Part shown: positions 56,401 through 64,000 of the stretch, in pieces
Position numbering within the stretch: the stretch's first letter is position 1
Layout of the letters: every line of letters starts with the position of its first letter
Source: Wyeomyia smithii
Lineage: Eukaryota; Arthropoda; Insecta; Diptera; Culicidae
NCBI RefSeq assembly: GCF_029784165.1
Contig: NC_073696.1
Location: forward strand, 81,838,220-81,902,219
Length of the DNA stretch: 64,000 nt
Reading direction: 5' to 3'
Translations under genes and position numbers: made by a program
The notes under the pieces: model-generated
Database searches by the model: none
The model's input: only the letters and a program-made list of their open reading frames with translations
Told to the model about the DNA's origin: nothing

Positions 56401-57265
56401 GAGTCGAAAATTGTTCTTGCTCTCAAAAACCTCAACATATCAAATTTGGTTCCATTTGCTTGATTATTCCTCGAGATATGCAGAAATTTGTGTGGAACCC
56501 CTTCTTTCAGAAGAAGGAGGGGTATCGAAACATTATAGACATCTTTGTTACCCCTAAAAATATTCACCTGCCGAATTTGGTTCCATTTATTTGGTTAGTT
56601 CTCGAGATGTGCAGAAATTTGTGTTTCATTTGTTTGGAACCCCTCCCTCACATATTCTTCACATTCATATTCTTAGAGGGGTGACGAACCATTATAGACA
56701 TACTTATTACCTCTAAAAACATTTACATGCCAAATTTGGTTCTATTTGGTGGATTGGTTCTCGAGCTGTGCGAAATTTGTGTTTGGTTTGTATGGGCCCC
56801 TCCCTTTAAAAGAGGGAGGGGTGTGAAACTGTTATGGATATATTTGATACCCCTAAAAACATCCACCTTCCAAATTTAGTTCCATTTACTTGGTTAGTTC
56901 TTGAGATGTGCAGAAATTAGTGTTTCATTTGTATGGAACCCCTCCCTTTCCGTAGAGGGAGGGGTGTCAAACAATAATGGTTATATTTATTACCCCTAAA
57001 AACATCCACCTGCCAAATTTGGTTCCATTTGCTTGGTTAGTTTGCGAGATGTACATGAATTTGTATTTCATTCGTATGGGACCCCTCCCTTCCAGAAGAG
57101 AGAGGAGTATCGAACTATTATAGATATATTTGTTAGCCCCAAAAACATCCACCTGCCAAATTTGGTTCCATTTACTTTCTTAGTTTTCGAGATGTGCATG
57201 AATTTGTGTTTCATTTGTATGGGACCCCTCCCTTCCAGAAGAGGGAGGGGTCTCGAACTATCTTA
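56400..57265 (+). repeat. Minisatellite array 2: about 142-bp unit
   Basis: CCAAATTTGGTTCCATTT recurs with variants near 56440, 56572, 56729, 56870, 57012 and 57156 (spacing 130-157, mostly 141-144). Each unit also contains a GAGATGTGCA segment, GGACCCCTCCCTTCCAGAAG and a GAGGGAGGGGT block, the last two being near inverted repeats. Two units of the same type occur at 48240-48520. Confidence 0.88.
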
Positions 57266-57396
57266 GTCACCTTTCTCGGCTTCTAAAACCCCTATATACA
57301 AAATTTCACGCCGATCGGTTCAGTAGTTTCCAAGCCTATATGGAACAGACAGACAGACAGACAGACAGACAGAGCTGCATTTTTATATATATAGAT
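57266..57396 (+). repeat. Terminal block of the minisatellite complex
   Basis: It contains TTTCACGCCGATCGGTTCAG, CCTATATGG, an (ACAG)n/(GACA)n run at about 57345-57372 and ends TTTTTATATATATAGATT. The same block closes the left copy at 49990-50104 (there with three GACA units). A conserved end next to a simple repeat is the likely 3' terminus of the family. Confidence 0.75.
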
Positions 57397-57517
57397 TTTC
57401 ATATGCATGTATAAAACGTGAATATCTTTCGAATAACACGATAAGTTCTCATAGCTAAATATGTTATTGATGAGTTATGATTCTGTTATGCTCTCCTGCT
57501 GGGGAAGCTAGGATAAA

Positions 57518-57673
57518 TGTGAAAGGCACTATGGAATTAAGTTCCACTTTTTGCCTTTTTGGACCACTGTGCAATGGCGGCGTGAAAACGGAAAGGGAAG
57601 TTGGTTTCATGTTCATAGGTAAACAGATGAAGCGTGTCATTAGATGGAGGCAAATCAGTGATCGCATATGCGT
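57518..57673 (+). mobile_element. Older RTE-type element, left part (host of nested insertion)
   Basis: 57604-57673 encodes GFMFIGKQMKRVIRWRQISDRICV, part of an RTE endonuclease. The frame stops where the nested element begins and continues on its other side at 60944. 57518-57575 is a shared repeat segment (reverse complement at 44926-44985), so the endonuclease part probably begins between these. Confidence 0.8.
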
Positions 57674-60600
57674 GTGAGAACGGCTGGGCAGTGCGTACTA
57701 GCAGTACACCCGTACTAGTTGGCATAAAATAGACCCCAGTATGGTCCAAAGCATAATGCCCAGCAACTCCTATCCATACCTCCACGTGGTACCGACTGGG
57801 ATACGAGCAACCAAGGGAAGATCGGTGAACCGGTGGGAACTTGGTCGTATGCTGACAAGGAAGGGGGAGCTGCTCTCCTAGGAGGGCAGCTTGTCCGAGC
57901 GTCTGTTCTCCATGTTAGGGGCGGCTCAAACAGCGTCGGATCCGGAGCGGACGGCTGAATTATGAAATGCGGCGTCTCGCCAGCTACACCAAAGACGGCA
58001 GCCCCGTCGCGAGACTAGGCATCCGCAGCCCTAGTAAGGCAGCATGCCGAAACATTAAAATACTACGAACAATCAAGAATTGAATACGGACCGGGACAAT
58101 TGGCAACGACCTAGGCGACGTAATAAGGACGATGATTGAAAGCTCGGTACATGGAACTGTAGATCGCTGAACGCCCCGGGTGGCGACCGGATTCTGCTAG
58201 ATCAGCTAGAACCCCGCCACTTCGACATCGTGGCGCTCCAGGAGCTTTGCCGGAAAGGAGAGAAGGTACGGAGGATTTGTGGCCGCAGGGCACAGTACTA
58301 CCAGAGGAGCGGCACAACCAATGAGCTGGGTACCGGCTTTATAGTGCTGGGAAGGATGCAGAGTCGTGTGATCAAGTGGCAGGCGATCAGCGACAGGTTG
58401 TGTTTGTTGAGAATAAAAGGCCGGTTCTACAACTACACTATCCTCAATGTGCACTGCCCTCACGAAGGAAGACCCGATGTATAGAAAGAAGAGTTCTACG
58501 CACAGCTGGAGAAACTCTACGATAGCTGCTCGCGTAGAGACATCAAGATCGTGATCGGGGACATGAACGCGCAGATCGGTAGGGAAGAAATGTACAAGCC
58601 GGTGATCGGCCCGCACAGCCTGCACACCGTGACGAACGACAACGGCCAGCGATGCGTAAACTTCGCAGCTTCCCGAGGACTGGCAGTCCGAAGTACCTTC
58701 TTTCCCCGTAAGGACATCCACAAAACCACCTGGAGATCACCTGACCAATATACAGCAAATCAAATTGACCATGTTCTCATCTACGGCCGCTTCTTCTCAG
58801 ACATTACAAACGTACGTACCTATCGCGGTGCGTATATTGACTCGGACCACTACCTAGTTGCGGTATCATTGCGCTCAAAACTGACGATCGTATACCACGC
58901 GCGACATCGCCGAACCCCGCGGCTCAACATTAAGCAGCTCCGGAACTCCCAGGCTGCGGAGGAATACGCGCAACAGCTTGAAGCGGTGCTACCCACAGCG
59001 AAGGGGCTGGGCGCATTGCCTCTTGAAGACGGCTGGTGCAGCATTCGCACAGCTATTGGGGAGACCGCAACGGCGACACTAGGAGTGGAAGCACCGAGTG
59101 GCAGGAACGACTGGTATGACGGGGAGTGCGAGGCAGCGGTGAATGAGAAGAACCGGACCTTGGCGATATACCTGGGCAGGTCAACGAGAGAGAACAAGGT
59201 CAATTACAAACGGGCACGGAACGACATGACCACGATTCTCAGACGAAAGAAGCGCCAGCAGGAGGATCGTGAACATGAGGAGCTGGAGCAGCTGTACCGT
59301 GCCAGTGAAACGCGGAAATCCTATGAGAAGGTAAACCAGTCCCGCAGAAGCTATGTGCCGCAAGCCGACATGTGCAACGACGCGGATGGGAACCTTCTCA
59401 CGGATGCCAGCGAGGTGGTCGACAGGTGGAAGGAGTACTACGATGGACACCTGAATGGCGAAACAGTAAACAGAAGCGGAGCAGGAACTGACCTAGGAAC
59501 ACCAGCAGCGGATGACCGAGTACCAGCCCCCGATATTCATGAAGTTCTTTGTGAGATCGGGAAGCTGAAAAACAATATAGCCGCAGGCAAAGACGGACTG
59601 CCTAGCGAGCTCTTGAAACATGGAAGAGAGGCGCTGGTTAGAGCGCTACACTGGGTCATTTCCAGGATTTGGGAGGAGGAAAAACTGCCAGACGAGTGGA
59701 TGGAGGGAGTCGTCTGTCCCATCTACAAGAAGGGCGACAAGATGGAGTGCCGCAACTACCGCGGTATCTCGCTTATCAATCACTCAATCCGACAGATCTT
59801 ACAGAAATGTCGCGAGTACAACGTGCCCACACATCACATCTTCATTGACTTCACGGCGGCCTATGATACAGTCGATCGAGAACAGCTATGGCAGATCATG
59901 CACGACAACGGATTTCCGTACAAACTGACTCGACTGATCAGAGCCACCATGGCGCAAGTGATGTACTACGTGCGTGTTTCGGGGATACTCTGGAGTCCCT
60001 TTGAATCGCGCAGAGGGTTGAGACAAGGTGATGGACTTTCCTGTTTGCTGTTTAACATCGCCCTTGAGAGTGTGATCCGGAGGGCGGGCATCGACACGAG
60101 GGGCACGATTTTCACAAGGTCTGTTCAGCTTCTGGGCTTCGCGGATGACTTCGACATCATATCACGTAACTTTGCGACTGCGGAGGAAACTTACGCCCGA
60201 CTGAAGACCGAAGCTGGACGGATTGGACTGCGGATAAATGCGTCGGAAACAAAATACATGCGAGCGAGAGGCTCCAAGGAGAACAACATCAGCCTCCCAA
60301 CTCAAGTCTCTGTAGACGGTGAGGTGGTCGATGAGTTCGTGTATTTGGGGTCACTGGTGACCGCCGACAATAACACCAGCAAAGAGATCCAGAGACGCAT
60401 CCAGGCAGGAAATCGTGCCTACTTTTCACTTCGGAAAACACTTCGATCGAATCGAGTGCGACGACGCACGAAGTTGACGCTGTACAAACCCCTGATAAGA
60501 CCGGTAGTCCTCTACTAGATCAAGACAACAAGGCTTCTCGCGGAGGACCTTAACGCTCTTGGAGTTTTCGAACGGAAGGTGCTGCGGACTATCTACGGTG

Positions 60601-60943
60601 GAGTACATACGGACGACGGAGAATGGCGACGGCGCATGAACCACGAACTGCACGCGCTGCTTGGAGAGAATCCCATTGCACACCTGGCGAAAGTCAATAG
60701 GTTGCGGTGGACCGGTAACGTCGTAAGGATGCCGGACGACAACCCTGTGAAATCACTTCTCCTCAGCAACCCTACCAGCACCAGAAATAGAGGGGCGCAG
60801 CGTGCACGATGGCTCGACCAGATCGAAGTAGACTTGCGGGTGATGAGACGCCTGGAGAACTGGCAAAACACAGCCCAAACCCAAGCAACATGGCGACAAA
60901 TTCTTGATACAGCACGAGCCACCACGGCTCTCGTCTGATTGGT
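57674..60943 (+). mobile_element. RTE-type retrotransposon nested in an older RTE copy
   Basis: About 3.27 kb flanked by 9-bp direct repeats CATATGCGT (57665-57673 and 60944-60952). The 5' UTR is at 57674 to about 58140, and one long coding frame at about 58140-60938; the 3' UTR is only a few bases, in line with the very short 3' ends of RTE elements. Both flanks belong to one RTE endonuclease frame. The fragment at 44330-44820 is a third family member. RTE elements of Aedes such as JAM1 are the natural comparison; identity is not verified. Confidence 0.87.
58140..60938 (+). pseudogene. RTE ORF: endonuclease and reverse transcriptase with two stops and a deletion
   Basis: One frame covers the whole protein. 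EN: LGTWNCRSLN start, FDIVALQELCR, GDMNAQIGREE near 58557, NQIDHVLIYGRF, SDHYLVAVSL. RT: KNNIAAGKDGLPSELLKHG, PIYKKGDKMECRNYRGISL, FIDFTAAYDTVDREQLW, GLRQGDGLSCLLFNIALE, FADD at 60138-60149. The C-terminus is LGVFERKVLRTIYGG and the RLRWTGNVVRMPDD block. In-frame TAG codons lie at 58482-58484 and 60516-60518. Between GISLINH and SIRQILQKC about 35-40 residues expected in RTE proteins are missing in frame. Otherwise it is well preserved. Confidence 0.87.
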
Positions 60944-61168
60944 CATATGCGTATTGAGAATTAAGGGCAAATTTTTCAACTACAGCCTGATAAATGTGTA
61001 CGCACCGACCAACGATAAACCCGATGAAGAGAAGGAGGAGTTCTATGAGCTCCTGGAAAAAGAGTATAATGAGAGCCCAAAACTCGACATCAAGATCGTC
61101 TTCAGGGATGCAAATGCGCAGGTCGGGCAGGAGAACTTCTTCCACCCCATGGTTGGTAGAGTTTCATA
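60944..61168 (+). mobile_element. Older RTE-type element, right part
   Basis: It continues the host frame from 57673: VLRIKGKFFNYSLINVYAPTND, then EEKEEFYELLEKEYNESP and DIKIVFRDANAQVGQENFF, the endonuclease segment around the DxNAQ motif (GDxNAQ expected; here R replaces G). It stops at TAA 61167-61169 and homology ends soon after, so the 3' part of this older copy is missing. Confidence 0.82.
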
Positions 61169-61169
61169 A

Positions 61170-61640
61170 ACTCAACCTATAGGATCGAATGAACGGTTCA
61201 AAAGTTACATAATGAAAACTGAATAAATACTGATTTGCTATTCGATGTGAAAATGTTAAACACATGATTTCCATAAAAACTAAAAATCAAAATAAATAAA
61301 TAATAAAAATAAATAATAAACAATTTCAGAATCTTTTCAGTGTCGTTTTGATTATCATCTGTCTTCTATTCTAAAATAATTATTTTAAAATCCAAATTTT
61401 AAAATCATTCTAGATTATTCCAGAAATAACGAAAACGTGATAGCTTTCAATTAATTAGGTTTTTTTCATTTCAAATTTTAGTACCATTTAGGAAACAATT
61501 CGAAATCGTTTTCGTCATTAAGGAGTTGTTTCAGAAATATCCAAAAACCTCCAGGGATCCTTTTAAAATATTTTAACCCATTTTAAATTGTTTTGGAATA
61601 TTATTAAATATTGGGTTGGGAAAAAGAACGTGTGAATTGT
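61170..61640. other. AT-rich, no gene
   Basis: It contains an (AATAAATAA)n tract near 61290-61320, possibly the simple-repeat 3' end of an RTE copy. Otherwise nothing is recognised. Confidence 0.45.
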
Positions 61641-61645
61641 CCGCT

Positions 61646-62050
61646 TAGGGAACATTCATAAATGACGTAGAATTCGAGGGGGGGGGTTACAGTTTTGTGA
61701 CAAAATGTGACGAGGGGAAGGGTGGTAAGTCCAGCCAAGGTACGTAGCAAATATTAAACTAAGAAAAAAAATGGAATTTTTCTAATTGTTTTTTTTTGTC
61801 ACTGTTTTTTTAGTTTAGGGTCATTTTTATTACTTTCTTGTCTTTTCTTGTTCATTTATGATATAAGGCATGTTTTGTATAATAAAATTTGCAAGAAAAA
61901 ATTGTCATGGAGAGGGGGTGGTTTTAAAGCTACGTAATTATCTAGAGGTGGGTCCTGACTTTGTGACGAAATGCTACGATGGGGGAGGTAGGGGGGGGGG
62001 TAAAAAAAACTTTAAAAAACTACGTCACATCATCTATTAATGTTGCTTTA
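61646..62050. mobile_element. G-rich MITE, about 405 bp
   Basis: The left end (TAGGGAACATTCATAAATGACGTAG as two overlapping segments from 61646) is an imperfect reverse complement of the right end (CTACGTCACATCATCTATTAATGTTGC to 62050). G runs occur at 61678-61686, 61912-61920 and 61990-62000. TTTGTGACAAAATG and TTTGTGACGAAATG recur inside (61693, 61958). Style and end motif resemble the element at 41879-42128. Confidence 0.65.
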
Positions 62051-64000
62051 GTAAAGAAATGTTCTGGAGCATGTTAGAATTTTTTAGAAGCATTTTATTC
62101 AGTTTCGAATCATTTAAGAATCATTCTAAAACTATTTCAAGATCGTTATGGAGTAATTTTTTCATTCATTTTAGAATTATTTTAGGATCCTCCCAGCTAA
62201 CAGTTATGTTGTATAACAGCTTACCAAGCTTCAGTTTAGCCGAAATCCACCAAATAGTAGCTTACCAAGCTATATTTCAACAAAATTGTTTGTTGGGTTT
62301 CAGAGCTTTTCTTAGAAACAAATGAGAATCAGTGTATAGATATAATGGAATTAGGTTAGAATATTATTAAAATCATTAAAAAAAGTCATCGATGACCAAA
62401 TCATTTTAGATCGAATTTTAATCAATTTTAAGCTTTTCTGAAACCATTTCAGGTATTTTGAGTTAGAATGTTGACCGCAGAAAAAAAAATTGGTCTAGCA
62501 ATAATCATTGCCACAAACTGCTAAAATAAGACATATTACAGCTCAAAATTTGCCGTTCTGTTGTTTGATATGTTTGCCACTTCTGGCACAAGACTCCAGG
62601 ATCACAAACCATAACCGTAAACATTAATGTAAATTTGTCAAATATTTTCCCATTCCCAAGCCACTTTTTATTATTTGTAAATTCCACAAAACCATGGCTT
62701 CCTTCTTCCTGGCCAAAGCCGCACCACCACAACAGCTAACAGCGCCTGCGAAGAAAACTGCTAAACATAGAAAATTTATGTCCCAACACGGGCTACATAA
62801 TTGTCACGAATAAATAATACAAACAAACAGCACCCTGGGGAGATCCGTTCGTCGCTCGTTTCCAATCTGGACGCAAAAGAACGTGAGATTGAATATCACT
62901 ATTATCTGTAGCAGACTTGTTCTCTTCCTCGGTTTTTTAAATCGCTCCAACGTTTGGAAGTTGTGATGCTTCCACCACGCTCAATTTCCCATAATTCCAC
63001 TTAGTATGAAACGAGAAGTTGCCTATTTTTAAAAAATAAGTTGCATTTTCGTTTCTATAAATTTATGAAGAGTAGATCCTAACACAAGCGATGAAATAAG
63101 TTCACTTTATCCTAATAAAAGATATAATAAAGCGGAGCTGAGCGCCAGTGCGATTTCTATAGTAAATCTGGTTCTCAATATGTGGTTGCCATTGCCTCAC
63201 ACAAGCAGTGTCAAACCCAATACAATGTTTTGCTGAACCAAATGGAGGTACATTACTTGCGAGTTGTAATCCAGTCGAATAAATTAGCACGACACTTGTG
63301 AGGTCCCCTCCTGATGGTCAGTTGTAGCGTGGAAAACTGCGAGAGCCCTGCCCGAGTTTTGTGCATGTTTTACACGACTTGAATTGAAACGATTACAAAC
63401 CGTCTGATTCAAACAATCTGCAATGGAACAACTACGAGTACATGATCAGTTCGCACCCTTCTCGCGCTCGAATCTGCACACGATCTGTTCCACGCGGTCG
63501 TATAAAACACGGACATTGATTCACGCAACCTGGTCGATTCCACACTCCACACTGCAACCTATCCGATTTGGGGTAAAGATGTACTCGCTGTCAGCTCCCC
63601 TCATGGATACCATATATCCATCGACGATTAGTGAGATCAAGATAAGAACTCTGCAGAACTGGAAACCGGCAATAAAATTCACACCAGCATTCTGGGAGAG
63701 GAAAGTTCTAAAAACGTCCTTCTAAACTTGGTAGGTGGTATTCGGTGAAGTGTCAGGTTTCTCCACCTGTAATTACTTTCCTGTACAAGCATGCGGTAAT
63801 AATGATAAAGGCAAGATTGGACAACCAGATTTCATACTGGCGATTGAAATTTTGTTAATTGATTCTGCCTATAATTGATCTCATTTGATCGTTATTACCA
63901 TAACGATTAACGTTGCGCAGGATTTTCGTTCAGGGGTTGAGTTTGGTTTGAACTTTTCAAATAATCAGAATAAGTGTTTACTTTTCCAATTAAGGCCAAT
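62051..64000. other. No recognisable gene to the window end
   Basis: AT-rich, with short frames only (62059-62325 plus, 63423-63725 plus). The frame at 63423-63725 is 100 codons without a recognisable domain. TTTTAGAAT/ATTTTAAAAT-like low-complexity motifs are common around 61380-62180. A gene exon cannot be excluded. Confidence 0.4.

Noticed and set aside
55394..56560. Several open frames of 70-160 codons in both strands
   Set aside because: They run through a minisatellite whose unit length keeps frames open; the translated repeats have no domain and differ in frame between units.
1..64000. Endogenous viral sequence (for example flavivirus- or rhabdovirus-like)
   Set aside because: I looked for polymerase, nucleoprotein or NS-like frames and saw none; all RT-like frames are non-LTR retrotransposons.

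Overview
This window looks like repeat-dense intergenic DNA from a culicine mosquito, most likely Aedes-like. That is an inference from its mix of transposable elements: I-clade, R1-clade, CR1/Jockey-type and RTE-type non-LTR retrotransposons, at least three tRNA-derived SINE groups, many long-inverted-repeat MITEs and a decayed IS630-Tc1-mariner transposase. I found no convincing single-copy host gene, no rRNA, no free-standing tRNA gene, no CRISPR array and no LTR retroelement. Nearly every protein-like reading frame of real quality belongs to a retrotransposon.

Layout. 0.18-0.99 kb: a long-inverted-repeat element with TA target duplications. 1.9-8.0 kb: a full-length minus-strand I-clade retrotransposon (copy A) with a 10-14 bp target duplication. 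8.0-9.6 kb: satellite-like direct repeats and a 205-bp hairpin. 10.5-12.2 kb: a SINE-like element broken by two insertions. 12.6-18.7 kb: a second full-length I-clade element (copy B), plus strand. 18.8-21.6 kb: two oppositely oriented SINEs of one family, each with its own target duplication. 21.7-22.5 kb: a TTAA-flanked MITE and a CR1/Jockey relic. 22.8-27.8 kb: an R1-clade element on the minus strand whose 5' region is mirrored head-to-head by a second 5' end. 29-30.4 kb: a SINE fragment and a reverse-transcriptase relic interrupted by a foldback MITE. 30.4-35.1 kb: no recognisable feature. 35.2-39.1 kb: a decayed CR1-type copy carrying a fresh SINE, abutting an R1 relic. 39.7-40.5 kb: the transposase relic. 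41-46 kb: MITEs, SINEs and a 5' fragment of an RTE element. 46.2-57.4 kb: a large minisatellite-bearing repeat complex into which a nearly complete CR1-type element (50.70-54.94 kb) inserted. 57.5-61.2 kb: an RTE element inserted inside an older RTE copy, with a 9-bp target duplication. 61.6-64 kb: a G-rich MITE, then unannotated AT-rich DNA.

The retrotransposon proteins would have worked in cis: ORF1 binds the element RNA (CCHC knuckles or a PHD-like finger), and ORF2 nicks DNA with an APE-type endonuclease and copies the RNA by reverse transcription. The I-clade copies add an RNase H. Every ORF2 here carries at least one stop, frameshift or deletion, so these copies are probably not autonomous, although ORF1 of both I-clade copies and of CR1 copy B is intact. 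The nesting gives a partial insertion order. The most informative observations are the RTE-in-RTE insertion, the mirrored R1 5' ends, the shared ATG-N-CTAA overlap of the I-clade elements, and the CR1 element interrupting a two-tier minisatellite. I see no clear sign of a novel functional system. The window reads mainly as a transposon graveyard, possibly of the kind that feeds piRNA production.
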